A stretch of DNA of 48,548 nt, taken from Methylotenera_A sp031381645 (GTDB lineage: Bacteria > Pseudomonadota > Gammaproteobacteria > Burkholderiales > Methylophilaceae). The stretch is from NCBI GenBank assembly GCA_031381645.1, contig JANMYB010000009.1:1-48548 (forward strand), in the 5' to 3' direction. The notes under the pieces are model-generated. The model was not told the origin of the DNA and made no database searches. It saw nothing but the letters and a program-made list of their open reading frames with translations. How positions within the stretch are numbered: the stretch's first letter is position 1; every line of letters starts with the position of its first letter. A program made the position numbers and the translations under genes. Positions 1 to 7,873 of this stretch are shown here, piece by piece.

Positions 1-414
1 ACTATCACTTTTTGCAACAACCACATCATTGGCGCCAGTAGCAAATACATCACTTATTTTGCCAAAATCTACATTCTGTTGATTTTTGACACTCAACCCG
101 ATTAAATCAGACCAATAATATTCTTCATTTTCTAACTTCGGCAACGATGATCTGGGAACCGCTATCTGCTTGCCTTTGCAGGCCACTGCTGCATCTCTGT
201 CATCAATGCCTTGCAGTTTGACTACCAATACATCGTTATGGACTTTTGCTTCTTTAACGGCCAACTCGCGCCAATCGTTATCTTTGCCTATCCACCAAGT
301 TTTATAATCCAGCAAACCATCAAACGCTTCGGTATCGGGCACTATTTTTAACCACCCAAAAACGCCATATGGGGCGACAACGCGCCCCATAATCACTAAA
401 TCACTAGCAGCCAT
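1..414 (-). CDS. rimM: RimM, 16S rRNA maturation factor (3' end beyond window)
   Basis: RimM assists maturation of the 16S rRNA 3' (head) domain of the 30S subunit and binds protein S19. The visible 138 codons start at ATG 414 (MAASDLVIMGRVV). They contain the N-terminal RimM beta-barrel (GRVVAPYGVFGW) and the start of the PRC-barrel part with the family motif EEYYWSDLIGL. The frame is open to base 1, so the last few dozen codons are outside the window. A second ATG in the same frame (390, MGRVV) is possible. The gene begins 12 bp after the rpsP stop, the normal rpsP-rimM-trmD-rplS order, so it is presumably cotranscribed from the rpsP promoter. Confidence 0.95.
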   Translation of the reverse strand, partial: MAASDLVIMGRVVAPYGVFGWLKIVPDTEAFDGLLDYKTWWIGKDNDWRELAVKEAKVHNDVLVVKLQGIDDRDAAVACKGKQIAVPRSSLPKLENEEYYWSDLIGLSVKNQQNVDFGKISDVFATGANDVVVAKSDS

Positions 415-426
415 AATGGCTTAAAA

Positions 427-945
427 TTAAGCGTCTTCTGCAGGCGCTTCAACTGTTGCTTCTGCTTCGGCAACAACTTCTGCTGCTGGCGTCTCTTCAG
501 CGGCAGCTTCTGCAGCAGCTTTAGCTTCCTCAGCCGCTTTTTCTGCATCGGCCGCTTTTTCTGCATCGGCGGCGGCTTTGGCATCGGCTTCAACTTTTGC
601 GGCAGCGGCTTTTACTTTTTCAGCTTCTGCAGCAGCTACTTTAGCTTTTGCTGTAGCAGCTTTCTCAGCATCTTTAGCTTTAGCGGCAATCATCGCCTCT
701 GGGCCTTTTGCGTGCATTTTAAACAAACGCGCCACTGTGTCTGACATTTGCGCGCCGTTGCCTGTCCAATGTTGAATGCGTGCATCATCAATGCGCAAGC
801 CTTCTACATTCGCTTTGGCAGATGGGTTGTAAAACCCCACGCGCTCAATAAAACGGCCATCGCGGCGATTGCGCGAATCAGCAACTACAACGTTGTAAAA
901 TGGGTTCTTTTTCGAGCCACCACGTGATAAACGAATAACGACCAT
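427..945 (-). CDS. rpsP: Ribosomal protein S16 with long Ala/Glu/Lys-rich tail
   Basis: S16 is a small-subunit protein needed for 30S assembly. Residues 1-80 are a normal S16 (MVVIRLSRGGSKKNPFYNVV, then RDGRFIERVGFYNP). Most S16 proteins end near 80-90 residues. This one is 172 residues, because about 90 further residues follow made almost only of Ala, Glu, Lys and Asp with repeated EKAADAEKAAEEAKAAAE-type units, ending in an acidic AEATVEAPAEDA. The tail is likely a charged helix or disordered arm. S16 tails of this type are known in some betaproteobacteria, but the length is notable. It is the first gene of the operon with rimM and has its own promoter at 984-1013. Confidence 0.97.
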   Translation of the reverse strand: MVVIRLSRGGSKKNPFYNVVVADSRNRRDGRFIERVGFYNPSAKANVEGLRIDDARIQHWTGNGAQMSDTVARLFKMHAKGPEAMIAAKAKDAEKAATAKAKVAAAEAEKVKAAAAKVEADAKAAADAEKAADAEKAAEEAKAAAEAAAEETPAAEVVAEAEATVEAPAEDA

Positions 946-983
946 AATCTTGTTCTCTAATAAACTCTGACAGAAAGGCGCGG

Positions 984-1013
984 ATTATACGTTATTTCTG
1001 CGCGCGTTGGCAA
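984..1013 (-). promoter_or_regulatory. sigma70 promoter of rpsP-rimM
   Basis: Read leftward, TTGCCA (1013-1008) is followed after 18 bp by a perfect TATAAT (989-984). Transcription would start near 977, giving a leader of about 30 nt before the rpsP ATG at 945. The match is close to consensus, as expected for a ribosomal protein operon. Confidence 0.8.
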
Positions 1014-1026
1014 GCTTTTAGTGCGT

Positions 1027-1698
1027 TTAATTAGCGTAACGTGTCGGGTCTTCGATACACGCTTTTACAAAGCCCTCGCGGCGCAAGCGGCACGAATCGC
1101 ACCGCCCGCAAGCAAGGCCATTTTTATTAGCTTGATAGCATGAAACAGTTGCTGTGTAAGGCACGTCCAGCTTGCCTCCCAGAGCAATTATTTGCGCTTT
1201 TGTCATGTCAATAAGCGGCGCATGTACAGTGATTTTTTGGCCTTCGACGGCAGACTTTGTGGCCAAGTTGGCCATTTGTTGAAACGCCGCCACGTACTCG
1301 CCACGACAATCTGGGTAGCCTGAATAATCCAGCGCGTTGACGCCGATAAAAATATCTTGTGCGCCTAACACCTCTGCCCAAGCTAAACTTAGCGAAAGCA
1401 TAATGGTATTGCGCGCAGGTACATACGTCACGGGAATGCCCGTGGTCTCTGCTTCTGGCACAGCTATCGTATCATCCGTCAAGGCAGAGCCGCCAAACAA
1501 ACTTAAATCCAATTGCACAGTTTTGTGCTGTTTTGCACCTAGGCTGCGGGCTATATTCTGCGCGGCTTCCAGCTCGGCAATATGGCGTTGATGATAATCT
1601 AAACTTAAACAATAGCACTCAAAACTCTGCGCTTTGGCAATCGCCAAACAAGTCGCGGAATCAAGTCCGCCGGAAAGAAGTACAACGGCTTTTTTCAT
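1027..1698 (-). CDS. queC: 7-cyano-7-deazaguanine synthase QueC
   Basis: QueC converts 7-carboxy-7-deazaguanine to preQ0 with ammonia and ATP, a step towards queuosine in tRNA. The N-terminal PP-loop ATPase motif is clear (KKAVVLLSGGLDSATC). The C-terminal zinc site is present as SCYQANKNGLACGRCDSC. The protein is 223 residues, which is usual. I place the start at ATG 1698 because it overlaps the queE stop as ATGA (1698-1695), and because the family begins MKKAVVLLSGG. A longer reading to 1719 would add seven unsupported residues. QueE, which makes its substrate, is directly upstream. Confidence 0.96.
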   Translation of the reverse strand: MKKAVVLLSGGLDSATCLAIAKAQSFECYCLSLDYHQRHIAELEAAQNIARSLGAKQHKTVQLDLSLFGGSALTDDTIAVPEAETTGIPVTYVPARNTIMLSLSLAWAEVLGAQDIFIGVNALDYSGYPDCRGEYVAAFQQMANLATKSAVEGQKITVHAPLIDMTKAQIIALGGKLDVPYTATVSCYQANKNGLACGRCDSCRLRREGFVKACIEDPTRYAN

Positions 1699-2333
1699 AC
1701 GCCTTTTTTCTCGCCCCACAAAATTTTATGTAACTGCACTTGCATTCGCACTGGTAATTTATCTGCCAAAACCCAGGCTGCAAGTTCCTCGGCTTTTAAA
1801 TCATGATAACTGGGTGAAAATAAAATCGGACATTTTTCGATCAACTTCAACTCGTTAATTTTGACTTTTGCCCAATCGTAATCAGCGCGGTTACACAGCA
1901 CGAATTTAATTTCGTCTTTGAGTTTTATATGTGCCAAATTGCTCCACAGCATATTTTTCTCTTCATTCGAGGCGGGCGTTTTAATGTCTAAAATAATCGA
2001 AACTCTGCTGTCCACGGGCGCAATATCCATCGCGCCACCTGTTTCTAACGATACGCTATAATCCTTATCACACAAGGTTTGCAGCAATACATAACATTCT
2101 TTTTGTGCGAGCGGCTCACCCCCTGTGACGGTGACATATTTAGTTTTAAACTCAGCCACTTTAGCCAAAATATCAACGATTTCCATATTGCCGCCACCGC
2201 TAAATGCGTATTCGGTATCACAATAGGTGCAGCGCATTGGGCAGCCCGTGAGACGTACGAATACCGTTGGCAGACCGATGCGCGATGTCTCGCCTTGTAG
2301 CGAATGGAAAATTTCGTAAATTTTTAGCGACAT
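1695..2333 (-). CDS. queE: 7-carboxy-7-deazaguanine synthase QueE (radical SAM)
   Basis: QueE is a radical S-adenosylmethionine enzyme that contracts 6-carboxytetrahydropterin to 7-carboxy-7-deazaguanine. The cluster-binding cysteines C31, C35 and C38 form CX3CX2C (TGCPMRCTYCDTEYAF), followed by the GGEP motif (VTVTGGEPLAQ). Length is 212 residues, normal for the family. It overlaps queC by four bases, so translation is probably coupled. It follows the tol-pal genes after a hairpin at 2366-2389, so a separate promoter in the gap is possible. QueD is not in the window. Confidence 0.96.
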   Translation of the reverse strand: MSLKIYEIFHSLQGETSRIGLPTVFVRLTGCPMRCTYCDTEYAFSGGGNMEIVDILAKVAEFKTKYVTVTGGEPLAQKECYVLLQTLCDKDYSVSLETGGAMDIAPVDSRVSIILDIKTPASNEEKNMLWSNLAHIKLKDEIKFVLCNRADYDWAKVKINELKLIEKCPILFSPSYHDLKAEELAAWVLADKLPVRMQVQLHKILWGEKKGV

Positions 2334-2365
2334 AATTTTTGCAAAAAAGACTTCTTTAAAAAGAA

Positions 2366-2389
2366 AGCGCCAACCGTTAAGTTGGCGCT
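2366..2389. terminator. Hairpin between cpoB and queE
   Basis: A perfect 9-bp stem (AGCGCCAAC / GTTGGCGCT) with a 6-base loop. On the minus strand it is followed by TTCTTTTT, so it can act as a terminator, or partial terminator, for the tol-pal-cpoB transcript before queE. A second small hairpin (CCGC-GAAA-GCGG) lies just beside it near 2397. Confidence 0.6.
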
Positions 2390-2452
2390 ATTTTACCGCG
2401 AAAGCGGCTTTTAAAGTTTAAGTTTTATATAACTAGCACTTAAAACACATAT

Positions 2453-2484
2453 CCTGCAACCTAATATCCATAAGGGTTTCACGC
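2453..2484 (-). repeat. Dispersed repeat, ATGGATATT family, copy 1
   Basis: Read on the minus strand this holds TGAAACCCTTATGGATATTA, followed by GGTTGCAGG. It is one of five intergenic copies in the window sharing the core ATGGATATT (copy 3 has ATGAATATT) and partly self-complementary flanks. The rest of the 223-bp gap (2334-2556) holds the hairpin at 2366-2389 and an A/T-rich stretch, with no gene visible. CCTGCA at 2453 and TGCAGG at 2514 are inverted to each other. Confidence 0.6.
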
Positions 2485-2556
2485 ACGAATAACCAGCTCC
2501 AGCTAATATATTCTGCAGGGACAGCCTTTACGGTTGCATGGCATCTGTTTTTATAC

Positions 2557-3369
2557 TTACTTAATCGCCTCTAGTGCTTTCAAACGTTTTTGCGCACTGG
2601 GCGTCACGACGGCATCAGGATGTTTCGCGATTAAATCACGCAAGGTTTTTTTGGCACTGGTGACTTGCCCCAGCTGAATTTGGCTATTGGCCATATTAAA
2701 CATAGCGTCGGGCACTTTTGCGCTTTCTGGGTGCAAATCGAGCACTTTTTGTTGCGTGGCAATGGCCGATTTATAGTTTTTTAATGCAAATTGGCTGTAG
2801 CCCATGCCGTAAAGCGCATCTGGCGTGAGCTTGCTGGTGGGATGCTCTTTTAAAAACGTATCGAACGCGGCAAACGCTTCTTTATGTTTGGCGGCTTTGC
2901 TCAAAGCGTCTGCCTCGGCAAAGGCTTTTGCATCTTTCTCCTCTACCACTGGCGGCGCAGGCGTCGCAGCTGGCGTTTCAGCCACTGGCGGACCGCTTTC
3001 TAACTTGCGTAAGCGCGTATCGGTATCGGTATATAAATCTTTTTGACGCTGTTGCGTGGTTTCTAGCCCGTGTGAAGCGACTTCCAGCTCGCCTTTAAGA
3101 TTAGCCACTTCTTGCTTTAGCGCTTCGATTTGGTTGTGCATATCGGCCAAACCTTGGCCTTGTACCACAGCCTCAATCGCCACAATGCGCTTTTCTAGCT
3201 TAACAATCGCTGCCATGCTGGCGTCGTGGTTGGCTTGTTGTTTGGCCTCAAGCTCTACAATCTTTTTACGCGCCTCTTTGTCGTCAAACAAAGCGGCCTG
3301 TGCGGGATTAAGTGGGCTAAGCACAAATAGACTTAGCCCAACAAACGCTAATTTTTTCACTGCCAGCAT
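2557..3369 (-). CDS. cpoB: Cell division coordinator CpoB (YbgF)
   Basis: CpoB is a periplasmic protein that binds TolA and coordinates peptidoglycan synthesis with outer-membrane constriction. Residues 1-25 are a signal peptide ending NPAQA. Residues 30-125 form a long coiled coil (Glu/Gln/Lys-rich, the trimerisation region). A proline/alanine linker follows near 130-145, then TPR-like repeats to the C-terminus (ADALSKAAKHKEAFAAF, DALYGMGYSQFALKNYKSA, DAMFNMANSQIQLGQVTSA). The length of 270 residues is normal. It sits in its usual place after pal, 17 bp downstream. Confidence 0.93.
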   Translation of the reverse strand: MLAVKKLAFVGLSLFVLSPLNPAQAALFDDKEARKKIVELEAKQQANHDASMAAIVKLEKRIVAIEAVVQGQGLADMHNQIEALKQEVANLKGELEVASHGLETTQQRQKDLYTDTDTRLRKLESGPPVAETPAATPAPPVVEEKDAKAFAEADALSKAAKHKEAFAAFDTFLKEHPTSKLTPDALYGMGYSQFALKNYKSAIATQQKVLDLHPESAKVPDAMFNMANSQIQLGQVTSAKKTLRDLIAKHPDAVVTPSAQKRLKALEAIK

Positions 3370-3386
3370 GTTAATAACCTTTTCTC

Positions 3387-3962
3387 TTAATCGCCTTCAT
3401 GCACAATATCAGCACGGCGATTTTGCCCAAAACAAGCTTCATCTGCACAATTTTGCGCTGCTTTTTCTTCGCCGTAACTCACAGTTTCTATTTGGCTATC
3501 TTTTACGCCCAACAAATTAAGCGCTTGTTTTACTGCAACTGAGCGGCGTTGACCCAACGACAAATTGTATTCGCGGGTGCCACGCTCATCGGTATTGCCT
3601 TGCACGATCATTTTAGCGTTAGTGTTGGCCAGCAAATATTTCGCGTGCGCCTCAATCAACGGACGATATTCCGCTTTTACTGCATCGCTATCGTAATCAA
3701 AATAAATGTTACGTTTTGAAAGAATATTGTTAGGGTCTTTCAGCGGATTATTGCCTGTACTGTTGGCATTGCTATCAATCACCACCTCTTTCACGCCGCC
3801 TGTATCGGAGCCATTACCTGCAGACGGCGCAGTAGTCGTAGCGCCTGGACTTTTGTCTTCTACTTTAGCTGGTGCGATTGGCGTGCTTTTACACGCCACT
3901 AAGAAAATTGAAGCCACCGTAATTGCGACTAATTTTGCATTTATATTTTGTTGTAAATTCAT
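3387..3962 (-). CDS. pal: Peptidoglycan-associated lipoprotein Pal
   Basis: Pal anchors the outer membrane to peptidoglycan and is the partner of TolB. The signal sequence ends in the lipobox LVAC, with Cys24 as the lipidated residue. A Pro/Gly/Ser-rich linker (about 25-75) leads to an OmpA-type peptidoglycan-binding domain (about 85-191: NIYFDYDSDAVKAEYRPLI, NTDERGTREYNLSLGQRR). A good ribosome site, CAGGAG, lies just before ATG 3962. It is the standard gene after tolB, with a gap of 62 bp. Confidence 0.96.
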   Translation of the reverse strand: MNLQQNINAKLVAITVASIFLVACKSTPIAPAKVEDKSPGATTTAPSAGNGSDTGGVKEVVIDSNANSTGNNPLKDPNNILSKRNIYFDYDSDAVKAEYRPLIEAHAKYLLANTNAKMIVQGNTDERGTREYNLSLGQRRSVAVKQALNLLGVKDSQIETVSYGEEKAAQNCADEACFGQNRRADIVHEGD

Positions 3963-4024
3963 AGCTTTCTCCTGTTATCTCCCGAATTGGGTTAATTTAA
4001 TACTATTAATTGACTTGCTTCAGC

Positions 4025-5302
4025 CTAGTTATTCATTGGCCCCCAAGCTGGTTCACGCACATCGCCTCCTGTGGCGTCATTTAAGCGTTGACGCACTTTA
4101 CCATCAGCCGAAACCGCCGCTAATGCGCCACGACCGCGCGCTTTGGTAGCATATAAAATCACACGTCCATTTGGCGCAAAACTGGGCGATTCATCTTGCG
4201 CGCCTTCGCTTAACAATTGCACTTGCCCGCTGGCCAAATCGTGCAGCGCCACTCTAAATTTCCCGCCATCGTTACGAATATACGCTAAAGCTTTGCCATC
4301 GGGCGAAAAACGTGGCGAAACATTGTAAGCGCCTTCAAATGTCACGCGGCTTGGGCTACCACCATCGGCGGGCACTTTGTAAATTTGCGGTCTGCCGCCA
4401 CGGTCGGAGCTAAAATATATCATGCTGCCATCGGGCGAAAAGGCAGGCTCGGTATCAATCGCGCTACTTTTGGTGATTTGTTTTAAATTGCCGCCATTTG
4501 ATGAAACGGTATAGATTTGTGAATTTGCGCCGTAGGTTAACACAATGGCTAATTTACTACCATCGGGCGACCAAGCTGGCGCGCTGTTATTGCCTTTATA
4601 GTTAGCCAATATTTCGCGGCTACCGCTGGTGAGCGATTGTACAAAAATAATCGGTTTTTTCTTTTCAAATGAAACATAGGCAAGCTTAGTGCCATCGGGC
4701 GACCAAGCGGGCGAAATTAGTGGCTCATTAGATGACACAACGGTTTGCGGGTTATAGCCATCGGCATCCGCCACTTGTAGCGCGTAGCGTTTACCCGTTT
4801 TGGTAATATAAGCAATGCGGCTGGCAAAAATGCCAGATTGGCCAGTCAACTTTTGGTAAATAATATCGGCGATTTTGTGCGCAGTAGAACGCACTTGGCT
4901 AGGCGCAATTTGATAATCCATGCCCGCCAACTGCGTTTGTTTTAGCGCATCCATTAAGTGGAAGCTCACCTTCAAGCGGCCGCCAGCAATACTTTCAACA
5001 TTGCCAACCGTAATCGCCTGCGCTTGCAAAGCTGTCCACTCAGGGTATTTAATTTGGGCGGGAGTGGTGGGCAAATTCGCCATACCGCGTGTTTCTAGCA
5101 CACGGAATAAGCCACTGCGGTGCAAATCGGCAGCGATAATCTCGTTGATGTTTTCTTTGGTAGTGGCAGCGCCGCCAAATGGCACCACCGCGATAGGAAT
5201 TTGTTGCGTGCCGCCGCCGCTAATTTCAATTTCAAGCGCGGCATTGGCGATTGATGTGGCTAAAAAAACTGCACAAAAAAACATCCAGCGAAATATTCTC
5301 AT
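4025..5302 (-). CDS. tolB: Tol-Pal system protein TolB
   Basis: TolB is the periplasmic beta-propeller that links Pal and TolA during cell constriction. Residues 1-22 are a signal peptide (ending SIANA). Residues 25-160 form the N-terminal domain. The rest is a series of PD40/WD40-like repeats, each recognisable by a variant of SPDG (AWSPDGTKLAYVS, AWSPDGSKLAIVL, AFSPDGSMIYFSSDRGG, RFSPDGKALAYI, SFAPNGRVILYAT). The length of 425 residues is typical. The 143-bp gap to tolA (5303-5445) is A/T-rich and shows no gene. It may carry an internal promoter, but none is clear. Confidence 0.97.
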   Translation of the reverse strand: MRIFRWMFFCAVFLATSIANAALEIEISGGGTQQIPIAVVPFGGAATTKENINEIIAADLHRSGLFRVLETRGMANLPTTPAQIKYPEWTALQAQAITVGNVESIAGGRLKVSFHLMDALKQTQLAGMDYQIAPSQVRSTAHKIADIIYQKLTGQSGIFASRIAYITKTGKRYALQVADADGYNPQTVVSSNEPLISPAWSPDGTKLAYVSFEKKKPIIFVQSLTSGSREILANYKGNNSAPAWSPDGSKLAIVLTYGANSQIYTVSSNGGNLKQITKSSAIDTEPAFSPDGSMIYFSSDRGGRPQIYKVPADGGSPSRVTFEGAYNVSPRFSPDGKALAYIRNDGGKFRVALHDLASGQVQLLSEGAQDESPSFAPNGRVILYATKARGRGALAAVSADGKVRQRLNDATGGDVREPAWGPMNN

Positions 5303-5445
5303 AAGCTATTGGTATCTTGTTTTAAAAAAAAGTTCGTTTTAAAAAGTTCTGTTAAATTCTACTGCAAACAAGCGGTGATGCCACAGCATTTACACTTTAT
5401 TACAACTTTTACGCCTTGTTTACAAAAAATTTAGCGCCTTATAAC

Positions 5446-6237
5446 TTAATCATTAGGCCGAAACTTCAATTTCAAGTTTTTAAATTGTGCCTTTAAGCTG
5501 GGATCGTCTGGCAAAGGCAAAGGCTCTGAGGCAATAATGGCACGCTCTACAGCCTCATCACAAGTAGCGTTTCCACTAGATTTGGTAATATTTGGGCTGC
5601 CGCTGATTTGGCCTGTGGGCAACACACCAATCTCAAACCTTAACTCTGGATTACCATCGCCACACAGGCCAGCCACGATTTTTCCGCGAATTTTAATTTT
5701 AATTTTTTCGGTATATTCGCCAATTAAACTGGCATTGGCCGCACTACTGGCTTTCGCATCGTCCGCGCCACTTTCATTCAACATATCTTCTTTTAGCTTA
5801 CGCAAAGCCTCATCGTTTTTTTGTCTTTCGGCAACCTTTTTCTCACGCAATTCATCTTCACGCGCTTCTTGTTTTATTTTATCTAACGTCTCTTTTTTGT
5901 GCTGCTCGTCTAGTTTTTTTTGTTCCAGTTCTTTTTTCTTTTTTTCTAACTCAATATCCACTTTGGGCTCTTCGGGTTTTGGTTTTTCCTCAACTATTGG
6001 CTTGGGTTCTGGTTTTGGCTCAGGCTTTTCTTCAACAACTGGTTTCGGTTCAACTTTAATTTCAGGCGGACTCGACTTAGGAAGTTTGTCCCACAACTCA
6101 ACCTCGGTCACATTCAAAACCGTATGCGCGGCTTTCCAATTAAACGAAATTAACATCGCCACTAGCAAAACCGCATGCACCAATATTGCTAGCGCGCCAG
6201 CTTTCCAAGAATCTGAATTTTCGTGCTTTCTTAACAT
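5446..6237 (-). CDS. tolA: TolA, inner-membrane to outer-membrane bridging protein
   Basis: TolA spans the periplasm and transmits energy from TolQR to TolB-Pal. One transmembrane helix is at about 14-34 (AGALAILVHAVLLVAMLISF). A Pro/Glu/Lys region with KPEPKPEPKP follows, then a long charged helix (about 95-160, DKIKQEAREDELREKKVAE). The C-terminal TolA/TonB-like domain starts near 170, with two cysteines (LCGDGNPELRFEIG; NATCDEAVERAI) that probably form the usual disulfide. At 263 residues it is a short TolA. It is 4 bp from the tolR stop. Confidence 0.94.
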   Translation of the reverse strand: MLRKHENSDSWKAGALAILVHAVLLVAMLISFNWKAAHTVLNVTEVELWDKLPKSSPPEIKVEPKPVVEEKPEPKPEPKPIVEEKPKPEEPKVDIELEKKKKELEQKKLDEQHKKETLDKIKQEAREDELREKKVAERQKNDEALRKLKEDMLNESGADDAKASSAANASLIGEYTEKIKIKIRGKIVAGLCGDGNPELRFEIGVLPTGQISGSPNITKSSGNATCDEAVERAIIASEPLPLPDDPSLKAQFKNLKLKFRPND

Positions 6238-6241
6238 TGCG

Positions 6242-6634
6242 TTATGGCGCGGGTTTGAATAGCAAGCCTACTTTTTCGACTTTAGCTTGCTTGAGCAAAT
6301 CCATCACTTCTATCACTTTGCCGTATTGGGTTTTTTCGTCAGCAGCCACCACCACCGCACGTTCTTTGGTTTTTAATTGTTTTTTAATTTCAAACAACAA
6401 TTTATCGCGCGATAGTCTTTTACCTTCAATTTCTGCCGTACCATCTTTTTGTACCGTCACCACTATCGGCGCGCCTACTTGCTTCATGGCTTGCCCCACT
6501 TTTGGCAGCTCAACCAAGCCTGGGTTAGTCATCGGCGCGGTCACCATAAAAATCACCAACAGCACCAAGGTCACGTCGATATACGGCACTACGTTGATTT
6601 GGTTCATCATGCGGCGTTTGCGGGTTCTGCTCAT
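6242..6634 (-). CDS. tolR: TolR, proton-channel subunit (ExbD family)
   Basis: TolR works with TolQ to use the proton-motive force to energise TolA. It has a short basic cytoplasmic start, then one transmembrane helix (about 15-35, NVVPYIDVTLVLLVIFMVTA). This helix carries Asp20, the conserved proton-channel aspartate of the ExbD/TolR family. A periplasmic domain of about 90 residues follows. The length of 130 residues is normal. It sits 3 bp after the tolQ stop and 4 bp before tolA. Confidence 0.96.
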   Translation of the reverse strand: MSRTRKRRMMNQINVVPYIDVTLVLLVIFMVTAPMTNPGLVELPKVGQAMKQVGAPIVVTVQKDGTAEIEGKRLSRDKLLFEIKKQLKTKERAVVVAADEKTQYGKVIEVMDLLKQAKVEKVGLLFKPAP

Positions 6635-6637
6635 GAC

Positions 6638-7324
6638 CTAACTCTTTCTTTGTAGAATATTGGTGAACTCTTCCATAAAGCTTTCGTAACGCACTGATAG
6701 TCGGTCAACGGAGCTCGCAAAACGGTTGTAGGCAATCACCGCAGGAATCGCCGCGAATAAACCAATCGCCGTGGCCACTAGCGCCTCTGCGATGCCAGGT
6801 GCGACTTGACTTAAGGTTGCTTGTGCCACATTCGATAGACCGCGAAACGAATTCATAATGCCCCACACCGTGCCAAACAAGCCAATATACGGGCTGACCG
6901 AGCCAACTGACGCGAGAAACGGCAAATGCGCGTCCAAGTCATCCAGCTCACGATTGTAAGCGGCGCGCATGGCGCGGCGCGAGCCTTCCATGACGTCAGA
7001 CACGTCCATTTTGGCTTCCATGCCAGGTTGTTGTTTATGGCGAACGAACTCTTTGAAACCCGCTTCAAATATGCTCGCCATGCCTTGTGGTTTGCGGCGA
7101 CCAGCGGTAACGGCTTCGTATAATTTATTTAAATCGCCGCCAGACCAAAACTTGTTCTCGAACTCTTCCGATTCGGTTTCGGCGCGCTTAATCGTGGCCA
7201 CTTTAATAAAAATGTACCACCACGAGAATAATGACGTAATCAGCAATATCACCATCACCGCCTGTACTGGTAAGCTAGCGCCCATGATGAGTGTCAATAA
7301 AGACATGTCGTTTGCTACTGTCAT
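6638..7324 (-). CDS. tolQ: TolQ, proton-channel subunit (ExbB/MotA family)
   Basis: TolQ forms the multi-pass pore around TolR. Three membrane segments are visible: about 15-40 (ASLPVQAVMVILLITSLFSWW), about 130-160 (LPFLASVGSVSPYIGLFGTVWGIMNSF) and about 170-195 (GIAEALVATAIGLFAAIPAVIAYN). The last two hold the family's MotA/TolQ signature. The length of 228 residues is normal. ATG 7324 overlaps the ybgC stop as ATGA (7324-7321). A second in-frame start at Met7 is possible. Confidence 0.96.
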   Translation of the reverse strand: MTVANDMSLLTLIMGASLPVQAVMVILLITSLFSWWYIFIKVATIKRAETESEEFENKFWSGGDLNKLYEAVTAGRRKPQGMASIFEAGFKEFVRHKQQPGMEAKMDVSDVMEGSRRAMRAAYNRELDDLDAHLPFLASVGSVSPYIGLFGTVWGIMNSFRGLSNVAQATLSQVAPGIAEALVATAIGLFAAIPAVIAYNRFASSVDRLSVRYESFMEEFTNILQRKS

Positions 7325-7749
7325 AGTTGCTCCATTTTTTGTCTGATTTGTTCGGGAATGCCGACTGGTTTAAAAGTGATAGTATCCACGCAGGCCAATT
7401 TTATTTGCGCTTCAAGTAAAGTTTGCTGATTAGCTTTGTCTGCTTGATAGAGTTGTATTTTTTGAAAAAATTCAAAGCTACTACGGCCTATTTTAATAAG
7501 CTCGCTTGAGATGGTCAGTAAATCGTCCAATTTTGCGGGTTTTTTAAATTGAATTTGCATGCTGTGCACTACAAAAACCAGCTCAAACTCATCGCGTAAA
7601 TTATTATGCTCAAAGCCCAAATGGCGTAGCCACTCGGTGCGCGCGCGTTCTAAAAAATTGAGATACTGCGAATGATAAACCACACCGCCCGCATCGGTGT
7701 CTTCGTAATAGACTCGGGTTGGCCAGCTAAAAGTGTGGTTGCTCAGCAT
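7321..7749 (-). CDS. ybgC: Tol-Pal associated acyl-CoA thioesterase YbgC
   Basis: YbgC is a small hotdog-fold thioesterase, usually the first gene of tol-pal operons. It is thought to act on acyl-CoA or acyl-ACP linked to phospholipid metabolism. The 4HBT signature is clear near the N-terminus (RVYYEDTDAGGVVYHSQYLNFLERARTEWLR), including the catalytic Asp of the TDAGGVVYH loop. The length of 142 residues is usual. Upstream, TGCTAGAAT (7764-7756) resembles an extended -10. It would place transcription start at or within a few bases of the ATG, but I did not find a convincing -35. Confidence 0.94.
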   Translation of the reverse strand: MLSNHTFSWPTRVYYEDTDAGGVVYHSQYLNFLERARTEWLRHLGFEHNNLRDEFELVFVVHSMQIQFKKPAKLDDLLTISSELIKIGRSSFEFFQKIQLYQADKANQQTLLEAQIKLACVDTITFKPVGIPEQIRQKMEQL

Positions 7750-7800
7750 CGGTGAATTCTAGCATAAAACATCATTTATACGTAAAACTAACTAATAAAA

Positions 7801-7843
7801 GATGCCCTGAGAGGCAATATCCATGCGGGTTTCAGGAAAGATG
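7801..7843 (-). repeat. Dispersed repeat, ATGGATATT family, copy 2
   Basis: On the minus strand: CCTGAAACCCGCATGGATAT, then TGCCTCTCAGGGCATC. Ends CCTGA (7806-7810) and TCAGG (7832-7836) pair. It lies in the 124-bp gap between ruvB's 3' end and ybgC's start, and shares its core with the copies at 2453, 18402, 32731 and 33333. Confidence 0.65.
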
Positions 7844-7873
7844 TTTTAGGGTTTAATAATACCAATTAATTTT

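Noticed and set aside
2334..2556. preQ1 riboswitch upstream of queE
   Set aside because: The gap was read on the minus strand and has hairpins and a dispersed repeat, but not the preQ1 aptamer core or its A-rich tail.
3056..3520. 154-codon rightward open frame across cpoB and pal
   Set aside because: Antisense to the coiled-coil region of cpoB, with composition explained by that gene.
5537..6262. 241-codon rightward open frame over tolA
   Set aside because: Antisense shadow of a Lys/Glu/Pro-rich gene; it is Ser/Phe-rich low complexity with no family resemblance.
7756..7764. Extended -10 (TGCTAGAAT) implying a leaderless ybgC-tol transcript
   Set aside because: No matching -35 at normal spacing; too weak to list as a promoter.
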